DNA from: Azadirachta indica
Lineage: Eukaryota > Streptophyta > Magnoliopsida > Sapindales > Meliaceae
Assembly (NCBI GenBank): GCA_022749755.1
Contig: CM040441.1
Span: forward strand, 20,213,475-20,277,474
Reading direction: 5' to 3'
Length of the DNA: 64,000 nt
Shown here in pieces: positions 1 to 11,456 of the stretch; positions within the stretch are counted from its first letter, which is position 1; each line of letters opens with the position of its first letter. The position numbers were made by a program, and so were the translations under genes. The notes beneath the pieces were generated by a model. It searched no databases. It had not been told where the DNA came from and saw only the letters and a program-made list of their open reading frames with translations.

Positions 1-1019
1 AAATATTGTATGAAATTAATCTTGTTAAGTTCACTATTAGGAAGAAAGCTACTTTGTTGAAAGTATAGAATGTTTGGATAGGCTTATGATTGCGATAAAT
101 ATTAACACAGAATTTAAGATTTTCATTGTTGTCAGTCTCAACAATTCAGCCTATGTTTCTAGTTTGTGTGGCCTTTGTATTCTTTACCTTACCATAGAAC
201 ACGTGGGGACGATAGAAAATACCAAGGCAAACTTTTCCAACATCACAACATTAGTGGAGTTTTTGTGCCATCGTTAAGGTCGTCCATTAGAAGCAATCAT
301 GTAAGCAATACAATTCCTACAATGTCAATATAGTTTTAGTACACAGTCAAGGCACACTAATTGCTGTTTATTATGCTTCTCAAGAAGCAGGTGACGAGAC
401 CACTCTTAAGGGAGGCTTTTCCCCTCGTTATAATATAGAACATACATACAAGTATCATAATAGCCCATGAGTATCACATAAGTTAGCAAGACTTTGTAAG
501 CACTCAATTTCCTTTTTAGTGTGAGGTAGAAATGTTGCAAATGATGATGAAGATGAAACTGCGGAAGATGTTGGCATTGGTGAAGCGTACAAAAGTAGCT
601 CAATGATAGCTCTATCGCCATCAAGCCAAAGTCAATACTTTTGGTTTTTGCCACCTATTTCACCATCCATAACCATGTCAACCCATGCATGTTCAAGTTT
701 CGAATCGGGTGATGTGTGCATTAACTAGATTTTTTGTATAATGGGGGAACTGTAGGATAAGTTAAGTGTAATAACCTTGAAGAACCACTTTCAATTTAGC
801 ATTTATAAGTAAGATAAACATTATTTTTTGGCGAAGTACAATCTCGATGAATATAAATGGCGTATCATGGTAATTAAAAACAACAACAATGCTTATTTTT
901 GAGTTATGTATATTGACATGGTTCATACTTGTCAAAATGAGCAGCTGCCTTATGGTTACCGATAAGTAAACACTTGGCTAATTAGGTGATTAATCAACGA
1001 TAAGTTTCACGATGATAGC
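1..1019. other. Unassigned 5' flank of the MULE relic
   Basis: No intact gene is visible. An acidic-residue-rich stretch on the plus strand around 520-660 resembles the linker that often precedes the transposase domain in MULE proteins, and the region lies directly upstream of a clear MULE transposase relic. It may hold the decayed N-terminal part of that protein, but no domain can be aligned by eye with confidence. Short open frames here have no coding character. Confidence 0.3.
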
Positions 1020-2400
1020 CACATTTGCACTTCAAGAAATATTTGAGATGATATTTAGAAAGAATACAGAATTCATTTATCGTACTCAAAGACTTGGCGT
1101 ATTAAGGAAAAGGCAATGAGCTTGTCTCCAGAGAACTAGTCGAGTCACTCAAGGCATTCCTATAGTACTATCACGCGTTATAGACTAAAAATCTCAAAGC
1201 AATAACTGCGATTAAAAAAGATGATGATGATAACTTCATATTTTTTTTCATGGCGTTCAGGCCATATATTCAAATACTATAATGCCTATTATTGCATTGG
1301 CAATACATTTCTAAAAGAAAGATGTCGAGGGACATTGTTCGTGGTAGTCGCAAAAGATGAAAATGAACAAATATATTCTATATAGCCTATGGTGTTGTCG
1401 ATTTCGAGAATGATACCTCATGGGAATGGTTTTTTTTGAAGCTACAAGATGTTATTGGGCCAGTGGACAATTTAGTATTCATCTTAAATCGACACAACAA
1501 CATTAAGAAAGGTATTCGCACAGTTTTTCCATATACCAATCGCGGGTTTTGCACTTACCACATATGCAGTAATCTGAAATTGAAGTACAAAATCTGATTC
1601 GAGAAGATAGATACGTTCGTGCAAACATACTTAAATGCTACACATGCGTATAAGTAGAACAAGTTCAATGAATATATGCATAGTTTGAGGTTAATGCATT
1701 TGAAGGCAAGAAATTACTTAGAGGATGATGTGGGCAAGATTATGTTTTCTATCTCAGTAATATGATATGGTGACCACGAACATCGCTGAAAATATGAATT
1801 TGTTGTTTACACATGCATGATCTCCTTCCATCATTTAGTTGAAGGAGTCTATAAAGTTCATGATCCAAAAATGGTTTTATGAATGTAGAAAGTTGGCTAT
1901 CGTAAGAGATGAATATTGGATTGAAAAGGCACAGGTGAATGTCAATGACCATATTGAGTTATCGCGTACCATAATCGTCTATCCTGTGTCAATGTTTGAG
2001 TTTGAAGTAAGAGACTAAGGGCATGCTGAAATTGTTGAAATACAAGAGAAGACATATTGCTACAAGCAGTTTGACCTCCAACATTTACCATGTGCTCACA
2101 TTCTTCTCATGTGCAGACATAATTGATTAGCACACAATTCACTCTGCTTCTACACCACTGATACATTTTTTAATACGTACGCAAAGTTTATTCACCTGGT
2201 TGGTAATGAGGTTAATTAGAAAATTCCCTTGAATGTTTGATAAATTATTGTAAAGCCTCCACGAAGACGCATTCCTGCTAGTCGACCTAGGAAACAACAA
2301 ATTTCTTTCAAAGGAGAAAATGTGGTTACAAAGAGATGTTCCCAATGTTGAGGCATTGGCCACAATCACCAAACACGCAAGAATCTAATTCCCATCCACC
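1020..2400 (+). pseudogene. MuDR/MULE transposase relic (mudrA-like)
   Basis: The plus strand encodes a decayed Mutator-like transposase. In order it shows SYSKTWRIKEKAM near 1080, the typical pre-catalytic motif; FYIAYGVVDFENDTSWEWFF from about 1375, the first catalytic Asp region; the block ending LVFILNRHNNIKKGI; then TVFPYTNRGFCTYHICSNLK. Near the C-terminus are CYKQFDLQHLPCAHIL (SWIM zinc finger, about 2060-2105) and a zinc knuckle KRCSQC-stop-GIGHNH (about 2338-2370). Stops and frameshifts break it throughout. The second catalytic acidic residue, normally Asp in the family's SDRH motif, is Asn (codon 1487-1489), and the last knuckle Cys is lost. Family knowledge says this protein moves Mutator elements in the nucleus; this copy cannot. 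It converges on an Ulp1-like relic, so both probably belong to one element. Confidence 0.88.
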
Positions 2401-2941
2401 TAAGTCGTGACATTGGCTATTGCTTTATTTCAATGATTCAAACTTTTGTTGATTGTATTTTTTCCCATTTTAAACATTCATAACTTAATTTGTAAGCTCA
2501 CTTATTGTCAGTAATACATTGATTATGAGATAGATAATTGTTGGATTCATGTTTCATATTTATACATTGCATTTGTATTTCATATTCTACTCATTACTCT
2601 TTGTTATTATATGCTACTCCAATGGTATCCATATTATAATATTGACATTACTTGAAGTTAAATTGTTTAATGTCCAATTAATTGACTAAATTTTCCATTC
2701 ATTCGTAGCCCAAAAACAAGTTTGATTGAGTGAAACCAATGTGATATTGTACATATAAATTCAATTAATCTAAACATTTTATTACCACATATTATATTCT
2801 TGTGTAAATTTGGGTGATTAATTGAAATCACAAACATTGTTTATAAAGAAATTAACATTATCTAAATGAAATAAAACTAATAATTCATAAAAAACAGAAT
2901 AAGTATACAATGTCACTAATATATACAAATGGAAAAAAAAT

Positions 2942-4525
2942 CTATGACAATTCGCCTCTCCATAAGTCCACGATTACCTTTCTTCTCAAAGATGGTCCAT
3001 CCTCGAGTCCAAAATTGAAATCACGTCATAATTCTAAATAGGCATATAAATATGCACATAAAAACCCCACAATCTTTAGATATAGGCTATTGATGAGAGA
3101 CTTTATGCCATAGACGAGTGCACGTTAATGGCTCTAGATTCTTGATCATGTCTGTGCAGTGTATATAGAAGCTTGACTATTATAGCAAATGTAGAAGTAA
3201 TACACACAGTGGCTTTATAGTAGAGTCATGTCGATGTCTCCATAAGCATTTGGTGTTGAGTCATAGATCATGATCTACCACCCTCGAAGATGAACTGCAC
3301 ATGTCGCCTGAAAATCACCTTGGACATTAATAGGAATGTACACGGTGTCAACAAGCCCTAGTCCCTACAATCAACTGCGTCTCCCTACCATGATTGATTG
3401 CATGTTAGTTCATGGATAAAAAGTGCCCTTCACAAGCTCTCTTGCTAGATAACCATCCAATGCTATATGAATATACATCTGTACAAGGTGCAAAAATGTC
3501 TGGAAAACGATGCAAAAATGTCAGGACAATGATGTGTATAGATATGCAAATGAAAAACTTACATAGAGATGTATAGATCTAATGGTCCAATCCTGTGGCA
3601 CCACCTCCAGAATAACAATCTGCCAATAGGCCAACATGTCCAAATATTGGTTGATATGTTGTGTGAAAAGAATGGTAAGTATTACATCATGCATATACTG
3701 CAAGGCATTTATGTATAATAAGGCCTGACTTTTCTTGTATTTTCTCCTATATCAGCTCTAAAAATCAGCTTATCTAGATCCGATGAGTGAATGTTCTTCA
3801 TCTTTGATTGTCATTACAACATATAAGGCAGTCGATCATTCATACGCACTGTGAACATTGACTCCCTGCTATATATATGACCTTGTAGATTCAAATCTAT
3901 CAAAAAATGGAACGAATATGAAGTTAACAATATGAATATTGTACTTTACAAAAACAACCATAAGACACATTAACATGAATAAAAAATGGCTTATTTTAAT
4001 TCTAAAGTATAGCAATTTGTTTGATTTTAATCCATTGCAGGCTTATAGGTACTTGTTTTGCCGCTCGACTCCTAACAAATAACCAAAGAACAAAAAGTTC
4101 TTTTTAGAGGAAGATACGAGATTCTTATGCAATTGCCCGTAGGGCTAAAAAGGTGGGGGAACAAAAGTTGTCACGATAAGAAATAGAAATGACTACAAAA
4201 AACCAATGATTCTCTCTTCTAAGCAATAGAACCCCAAAGGTATCAATTAAATTGGTCCAAATAATCAACCTTGCTCAACATCCATGTATCTGAATGATAT
4301 CTAGAACCTCTACCAATGAGCACACGCTTAAACAGGAAATACAGTTACAGTGTCTATATCGTCTATCATGCTCAAATTAAGGTTAGTGTAAACATCGTAA
4401 ATGGTATTTAAAGAGTATGTTGTCTTATTACTGAAATATAGGTCTAGGAGTCGATTAGAGTGCACTTCAATATCTCTTAGAAAAGGCCTGAATGTCAAAC
4501 TAGTGATTAGTCCAAACTTCATACG
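2942..4525 (-). pseudogene. DUF1985 + Ulp1-like (C48) protease relic of a Kaonashi-type MULE
   Basis: Read on the minus strand, this is a broken protein whose parts match the Ulp1-like ORF carried by some plant MULEs. Near 4522-4330 is MKFGLITSLTFRP, then NRLLDLYFSNKTTYS, typical of DUF1985. Near 3700-3520 is HINQYLDMLAYWQIVILEVV, the segment before the protease core. Near 3340-3245 is VDTVYIPINVQGDF, then IMIYDSTPNAYGDID, which is the strand around the catalytic His (lost, Asp-Phe instead of His-Trp) and the catalytic Asp. Near 3077-3063 is KDCGVFM with the catalytic Cys codon at 3069-3071. The end, DFNFGLEDGPSLRRKVIVDL, runs to a stop at 2942-2944. Stops and frameshifts separate the blocks. 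The family cleaves SUMO-like modifiers, but the transposon versions are of unproven activity. Confidence 0.8.
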
Positions 4526-5400
4526 TGAAAACCTAATCTACAGTCTCACAACTACCTAAATTGTATTTCCTTAATCCAATAAATAAATTAATTTCTCTTA
4601 GGCATCAATTTATTCATCATCGATCAACTAATTCATCAATCAACAAACTAGAAGCATTAAGCATAGGTAAATACAAGTAAATCAAATCATACTAACATTA
4701 ATAACATGCCAATTGATCAAACATAGTTTTGAAAAGCTACGTCAAGTCTATAGAACAATAACATGAACATGCATTTGGTTGGCATAATCGTACGCCACTT
4801 GTTGTTTTGGGGTGCAAAATACAGATTGTGAAGCACAGATGCAGCACCCCCTTGTTGCCTCATGGTATTTTCCACACTTAACCAATGTTATTTGAATCAC
4901 TGCACATACCATAAGTTAAATATGATATGCAAATAATATATCGTTAAAAAACTCTAGACATCTAGTTTTGAATATAAGAATCAGAATGGAATTTCAAGTT
5001 TTGTAAATGAAGTTATGATTCATTTTGTAACCCATACTCAGATGTCAATAATGGCAGTCATTGATATGTTTTATACTCCTTTAGCTCAATTTACACCAAC
5101 TTCTCCTTAATTATACTTTTTTTCATTTCTACACACAACTTTTCGTCACAAATATTTAAGCTCGAATGTAGTTAGTTTGTGAGTAAGATACTCACTCATC
5201 AAATATGAATAACAAATTGTGTAAATGAATTAAATGTTTTATTTGTTAATAATACCCATAATTTAATTATTTAACATTTATAAATTTTAACAGCTTAAAA
5301 TAAGTTTGGTGTATTCATTGTAAATCTCTTTATGTATGCTTGTGTGTGTTGATGTTTGTAGTCATTGTGTAAGCTCATATTTTCCTACAAATATGTTTCT
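4526..5400. repeat. AT-rich spacer with a dispersed-repeat fragment
   Basis: No gene is recognisable. The stretch around 5200-5310 (gaattaaatgttttatttg and following) matches part of an AT-rich dispersed repeat that also occurs at about 6747-7327, 54080-54530 and 54960-55450. The remainder may include the end of the Ulp1-bearing MULE, but I could not see terminal inverted repeats. Confidence 0.4.
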
Positions 5401-5499
5401 ACAAAATTCGATTTGCCAAAACTTATTACTTTAAAATTTCTTTTGTGGATTGAAAATACAAGTTTTTAAAACTACAAAACCAAATCAAAGTACAAACTA

Positions 5500-6437
5500 T
5501 TGTGAAATGAAAAAGGGACTAAATTGCAAGACTTTTAAGCTAAAAAAAGGACTAAACTGCAAACTTTTCAAAAAAAAAGTTCACTATAGTGAACCAGGCT
5601 CTTAAACTGAACTAGTTCACTGAATTGGACTAAACTAGTTCACTTGAATCAAAAAATAAAATAGTTGAAATGGAATAATGTTTCAATTTGATCAATTGTA
5701 TTAGAATATTCAGTAGATAGAACTAGGCCATTGAATTGACCTAAAAGCTTATTTCGATTCACCAAAATATTGGATATTTTACCCATCAAACTAGTCAACT
5801 GAATTTACTCTAACAGTCGACTAAATTGACTTGATTTTTGAACTTTAATGTGTCAAATGGCTAGTTTTTTTTTTTTTTGTAAGCTTAACTATATATTGAG
5901 TCATTTCACCCCTTGAAGCACAATTTTTAGCATTTTGTCTAAACCTTAAAAGCTTACAAATATTCTTTAGCTTGAAAATCATATCTTAAGCTTACACATT
6001 GCCAATTCAACATTATACACACCTTGCTTTCTCATTTATAATCATTTGCAGGTGTAAAACTTTGTGTTATTCTTGTACTGCTTTAAAATAAGTCAAGGAA
6101 GTGGGCCTTTCACTTAGGATTAAGTGAGATTGAATGATTGGGGGAGTGAAATCACTTGTAAGGTTTGAAGAAGAGCTAAAAATCTTCTTTGGTGTCTTTG
6201 AAGTCTTGGGTACTCAAGGCTTGTTTATAGTGAAGTCTTCAAGGTGAACTTGAAGGAGTGGATGTAGACAAGTTTATGCCAAACCACTATAAATTTGGTG
6301 TGCTTGATCTTCTTAGTCTCTTATCCTTTATTTTTGCATATTGGTATATTGTGGTTGTGTTGAAAAAGTTTGATTTTCTTGTAATTATTTTTAGAAACCT
6401 AATTCACCCCTCTTAGGTTGCATTTTAGCATTTTAAT
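5500..6437 (+). repeat. 5' LTR (3' part) of the copia element; left edge uncertain
   Basis: The right edge is fixed by the primer binding site that starts at 6438. Upstream sequence has LTR character: repeats of the ttcact/gaactagtt type near 5580-5640, and an end resembling other copia LTRs in this window (cctaattcacccctcttagg at 6399-6418, compared with the end of the solo LTR near 37650 on the other strand). The left boundary is not visible and may be disrupted by a dispersed repeat. Confidence 0.55.
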
Positions 6438-6450
6438 TGGTATCAGAGCT
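6438..6450 (+). other. Primer binding site of the copia element
   Basis: The sequence tggtatcagagct is the classic plant Ty1/copia PBS, complementary to the 3' end of initiator methionine tRNA, and follows directly on the LTR end. Confidence 0.9.
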
Positions 6451-6539
6451 TGGTTCTCTTGAATAAGACTTAAACGTCTAAGAGAGACCAAGGTAATCCT
6501 AGGAAATTTTGACAGACAATCAACATCTATTCACCATTT

Positions 6540-9500
6540 TTTAATAGGAACAATTCCGCACAAGGCTAAATGGAAAAGAGGAGAAAGTATCTAAGCCTAG
6601 AGTTGAGTGGGATGAAGTTGATAAAAGAGGTGTCTCCATCAATACTAAAGCAATCAATGCTCTCTATGGTGCTGTAGGTAAAAAGGAATTTCGTAGGATT
6701 TCCCATTGTGAAATCACCTATGAAATTTGGCATGCATTAAAAGTAGGGGTTGTTTTTTTTTTTTTAGTTGAAGTTAAAATATAATTATTCAAATGTTTAA
6801 GAGTCGTTTGTTTTTTACCTTGCATTTGAATATTTGTTAAAAACATATAAATATAATTAAGTTAAAAATTTTTTTACTTAAATCTGAATGAGCAAATATT
6901 TGAGTTATTTAATATTTTTATTTTCCAAAAGTATTATTATTTTATTAATTTATTTACTAATTAAAATTTTGATTAACTATTTTTGACGTATTTCTTTTTT
7001 ATTGTAGATCCTCTTTGCTTATCTTTTCAATTTTACTTATTTTATACTTTAATTATGGTAACAAATTTGTATATTTACCTAATCATAACTATATTACAGT
7101 ATGACTTATAATTTTTATTTCATTTTTATGAACTTTTTATCAATTAAAATATTAATATAATCAAAATTATTGATTTAAAAAGGTATATATACTTTTTTAT
7201 TTTATCAAAATAAACAACATAATATTTATTTATTTAAAAAGCTCATATTATTCATATTTAGATTTCATTTTAATTCAAATTTTAGTTATGTTTAGAGTTC
7301 GAATAAATAAAATAAACACTATTGTAGTCTATAAGGGAATTAGTCAAGTCAAAGAATTCAAGATTAGTAGATTCACTAGATAATAAATTGTTCAAGATGT
7401 AACCACATGAATCTACACATGCTATGTACACTAGATTCACAGACATCATTAACTCTGTCAAAGCTCTTAGGAAATCTTTCTTCAATATTGAGCAAGTGAG
7501 AAAGATTTTTAAATCTTTGCCAAAAGAATGGAGAGCGAAGATGACGGCAATTAAAGAGGCAAAGGACTTAGACACTCTCTCTCTTGATGATCTAATTGGC
7601 TCATTTGTGGACTATGAAGGCAAACTCTCTGATGGTCGAGTGGATGAGGACAAAAAGAAGAAAAATATTGCCTTCAAGTCATTAACACATGAAAGCAATA
7701 AAAAAGATAGTGAAGATGATATGATGAGATATTTCTAATGGTAATGAAGTTCAAGAGTTATCTTAGAAATAACAAGAACTTTAGGAGAAGGAAACTTAAA
7801 GAATTCTTGGGAGATATTCGTAGAGGGGAAAGAAGCAAGAAAAATCAAGTCACTTGCTACGAATGAAACAAGCCCGGACATGTTAAAGTTGGTTGCCTTT
7901 TTCTCAAATACAAGAAGTTTAAGAAGAAAGTAATGAAGACGACTTGGAATGATGAGGAAGAAAATTCATCTAATGATGATGTGACAAATCAAGTCGCCAG
8001 CATGTGCTTTATGACCATCAATGATAATGAGGTAAATGATCTTGAACCCAAACATACTTATGATGAGTTGATGGAGGCTTTTGAATATTTGCATGATGAT
8101 TTTGAAAAGTTGATTTCTAAAAGTCAAATTTTCAAGAAGAAAATTAATGGCTTATCTATTGAATTTGTTTCATCGAAAGAATTAAACGTTGCCCTTTAAA
8201 AGGAGAAGGAAGATATTATAAAAGAAATAGAAAATCTCAAAAATGAGTCAATTAAATTAAATGAAATAGTTCTAAAGCTTACTAAAGTTCAAAAGAATTT
8301 AGAACTAGTTCTACGATCTCAAAATAATATCTTTGACAAAGGTGGCACTAGATACAAACTATATACCAAACAAAAGCTTTACAAAACCTATTTTGTCAAA
8401 CCCTCTCCAAATTGAAGCAAAGGCATCTTGCAATTATTGCAATAGTTTTGAGCATTTAAGTCATAATTGTCCTATTAGGAAGAATGTATATAGGATCAAC
8501 GCGATTTAGGTTCCAAACGGAACCATGACTAACATCCAATGACATATGAAAATTTGGGTCCCTAAAGCTTCAATATGATTTTCTCCTGTAGGTTCTAAAG
8601 AGCCAAAAATGGTTCCTTGATAATGGTTGTTCAAGGCATATGACGAGGGACATTTCGGTACTCACAAATTTCATAAAAATTAAAGATGGAGGACATGTCA
8701 CTTTGGGGATAACTCTAAAGGGAGAATCATTGGCTCTGGTAATGTGGGTAACAAGAATTCTATCTCAATTGAAAATGTCTTGTTAGTTACCAATTTAAAG
8801 CATGATCTTCTAATTGTTAGCCAGTTGTATGATAAAGGGTACAAAGTCATCTTTGAACCTATATGTTGTATGAACAAAAGTATGTTTCATGACAAAATTA
8901 TCTTTGTTGGTGTTAGAAATAGAAATGTGTACACTATTGATGTTGTTTGTGCATCACATGTTGCTAATTGTTTTTTTGCATTACATGAAAATAGTTGGTG
9001 TGGCATAGAAGACTAGGACATGTAAGCATGGATTTAATTTCAAAAATTCTCAAAAAAGAGCTTGTCAATGATCTTCCAAAAATTAATTTTGTGAAGGATA
9101 AAATTTTTGATTCATGTCAATTTGGTAAACAAGTTAAATCCTCCTTCAAGTCAAAAATGCAAATTTCAGCTTCTAGACCTTTATGACTTCTTCATATGGA
9201 CCTATTTGGGCCATCAAGAATTGTAAGTCAAGGTGGCAAACATTATGTGTTTGTCATTATTGATGATTTCTCAAGATTCACATGGATTTCTTTTTTGGAA
9301 ACAAAAGATGTAGCCACTCATGCTTTTGCAAAATTTTCTAAAAGAGTTCAAAATGAAAAAAATGGGGCGCTATTGCATGCATTAGGAATGACCATGGTGG
9401 TGAATTTGAAAATCTTATCTTTAAGAAATTTTGTGATGAGTATGACATTGAGTATCAATTTTCATTTCCTAGGACTCCTCAACAAAATGGGGTAGTAGAA

Positions 9501-10407
9501 AGAAAGAATAGGTCAATTTAAGAAACGACTAGGACAATGTTACGTGACAATGGTTTACCTAACTATTTTTGGGCTGCCGCTATCAACACTGCTTGTTATG
9601 TCTTGAATCGAGTGTTCATTAGACCAACTCTTGATAAAACTCTTTATGAGCTTTGGAAAAATTTAAAAACCCAACATTGGCCGTTTCAAAGTTTTTGGTT
9701 CTAAATGCTTCATTTGAACACAAAAGATAATTTGGGAATATTTGACTGAAAATCCAATGTTAGAATTTTTCCTGGCTATTCAACAACCAATAAACCTTAT
9801 AGAGTGTTTAACAAATGATCTCTAGTTGTTGTAGAATCCAAGATTGTTACTTTTGATGAAGCTAACCCTTTCTCTACGGAGAAAGTAATTGTTGATGATA
9901 AAATTGTCGAGGAAATGAAAGACATGCATCTTAAGAAGTCAAACAAAGCCATACCTAAAGACTTCACACAACATGCACATTCAATAGGAAAAACACTAGT
10001 GGGACTTGCCATTTTCTAGGTAATTCCTTAATCTCTTGGTTTAGTAAAAAACAAAACTAGATTACCATTTGACTCTTGAGGCTAAATATATTTCCGCCAG
10101 TAGTTGTTGTGCTCAAAAACTTTTGATGCAACATACTCTAAAGGACTATAGCATTCTTGTTGACCATTCACTTATATTATATGATAACACAAGTGCCATT
10201 AATTTATCAAAAAAATCTATTTTGCCACTCAAGGGCTAAACATAGAGAGATACAATACCATTTTCTTAGAGATCATGTTTAAAAAGGAGATTTCGCTATA
10301 GAATACATTCCTATATAAAAACAAATAGCAAATACTTTTACAAAACCCTTTGGTGAAGAGAGATTCAATTCTCTAAGGCAAGAACTTGGGATTTTAGAGC
10401 TCTTGTA
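6540..10407 (+). pseudogene. Ty1/copia gag-pol relic (Sirevirus-like), RT deleted
   Basis: In order: gag (EWDEVDKRGVSINTKAINAL near 6600; continues MYTRFTDIINSVKALRKSFF from 7424 after an insertion); a first zinc knuckle at 7855-7896 whose second Cys codon is a stop (tga at 7864-7866); an acidic coiled segment to about 8200; a second, intact CCHC knuckle CNYCNSFEHLSHNC near 8430; protease with DNG in place of the active-site DSG/DTG (WFLDNGCSRHMTRD, 8610-8651); GAG-pre-integrase HRRLGHVSMDL near 9005; integrase core HMDLFGPSRIVSQGGKHYVF (9196 on) and TPQQNGVVERKN near 9475; and RNase H (CHFLGNSLISWFSKKQN near 10004, YDNTSAINLSKK near 10180, FTKPFGEERFNSLRQELG near 10340). The reverse transcriptase is missing: integrase-side sequence joins RNase H near 10000. 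Many stops and shifts make it inactive. Confidence 0.9.
6747..7327. repeat. AT-rich element inserted in copia gag
   Basis: The gag reading frame breaks off at HALKV (about 6730-6745) and resumes at VYKGISQVKE (from about 7325). The motif gtag is present at both edges (6743-6746 and 7324-7327). Removing the 581 bp between them restores a continuous gag frame. The inserted DNA is related to AT-rich repeats near 5200, 54080-54530 and 54960-55450 (for example attcaaatgtttaagagtcg near 6771). The family is unidentified; a non-autonomous hAT-like element is possible because of its gggcttgttt-type end in the 54 kb copy. Confidence 0.65.
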
Positions 10408-10412
10408 CTAGG

Positions 10413-10692
10413 TGTCACTGGACGAGAGATCACGTACTAGTTAGGAGTGCTAGGGTGTGACAGCTTAACCACTTGGACATTTTATGGTGCAAAGTCAGCT
10501 TTGATTCTAAATGCTATCATGTAGAGGGGACATAAACCACCCCTGCCCGAATTGGTCGGGGATTAAAGCCATCTACCTAATGAGGCTGAGACAGATCAAA
10601 ACCAGTTAGATATGTGAAGCGCTAACAAGGTTTATCCTCGACATGGAGGTCAATGAAGGTGCTGCATAGGTTACTTCATTGGGCCCATGACA
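10413..10692 (+). repeat. TRIM left LTR
   Basis: This 280-bp repeat starts tgtcactggacgagagatca and ends cccatgaca. It aligns along its whole length with the right copy, with many substitutions (for example gtgacagcttaaccacttgg against gtgacaactcaagcacttag), so the insertion is old. Confidence 0.85.
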
Positions 10693-11172
10693 AATGGTAT
10701 TAGAATGGGAATGAGAATTTTTGTAAAATCTCGCTATATTCCTAACTCTTCTAGGAATCCACTAATATGGCTAAAGATAGTAGCCCATTTGGTTGGGCAA
10801 GAGAAAGCAGAGTATCTATCATGTGACTTGTGCCACGCTACCCTGAATATGGGTGTTCTCGTACCATATTATTATGTCTTGTGGTATAAGGTCTTCCTAG
10901 AGAAAGATGAGCATAGTGGTTTAAAAGGTAACTACATAACACCTCATCTACGCCAAGCGTTGCTACTACTTTGCCCCGAGGATGGCATGCCCGCACAATT
11001 GGATGTTACTATGTTCTCTTTACAATAGTCTTCCTAGATTCTGGGGAAGATAGGTGTGTTAAAGTATAGTGGTATACAGGGTAAGGCCTCAACAATCTAC
11101 TGATTGAACTGGTGAAATATTTGAAGATGGTCATATGCAAGAAAGCGTGCATGATTTTTAATGAAGCAGAAT

Positions 11173-11451
11173 TGTTACGATGCGAGGGATCGCATACTAG
11201 CTATGTGGGGTAGAGTGTGACAACTCAAGCACTTAGACGTTTTATGGTGTAAAGTTGGTATGGGTCCCAAGCGCTATCATATAAAGAGGACTTGGACCAC
11301 ACTTGCCTGAACTGGTTGGGGATTGAAACCGTCCATCTGATAAGGTTGAGGCAAGTCAAACCAATTAGATATGTGATGTGCTAACAAAGCTTACCCTTAA
11401 CATAGGGGTCTATAAAGTTGCCGCATAAGTCGCTTCGCTAGACCCGTGACA
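11173..11451 (+). repeat. TRIM right LTR
   Basis: This 279-bp partner of the left LTR starts tgttacgatgcgagggatcg and ends acccgtgaca. It is followed by the ctagg target duplicate. No clear polypurine tract precedes it. Confidence 0.85.
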
Positions 11452-11456
11452 CTAGG

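Larger units (their letters stand above)
10413..11451 (+). mobile_element. TRIM-like miniature LTR retrotransposon
   Basis: Two direct repeats (10413-10692 and 11173-11451) flank about 480 bp without recognisable protein domains. Each repeat begins tgt and ends gaca, in keeping with TG...CA LTR ends. The internal region opens with atggtattagaatggg, a variant of the initiator-Met PBS. The element is bracketed by a perfect 5-bp target duplication ctagg (10408-10412 and 11452-11456). It sits just beyond the RNase H domain of the copia element, so it inserted later. A 113-codon open frame inside (10687-11028) shows no family resemblance and is probably fortuitous. LTRs of about 280 bp and a total of 1,039 bp fit a TRIM or small LARD, which depends on other elements for proteins. 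Confidence 0.88.

Noticed and set aside
10413..10692. TRIM LTR as the 5S-rRNA-bearing Cassandra type
   Set aside because: I looked for the conserved 5S internal promoter wording and found nothing convincing in either LTR.
10687..11028. 113-codon open frame as a gene
   Set aside because: It lies within the interior of the TRIM-like element, starts inside the LTR edge, and shows no family resemblance or supporting signals.
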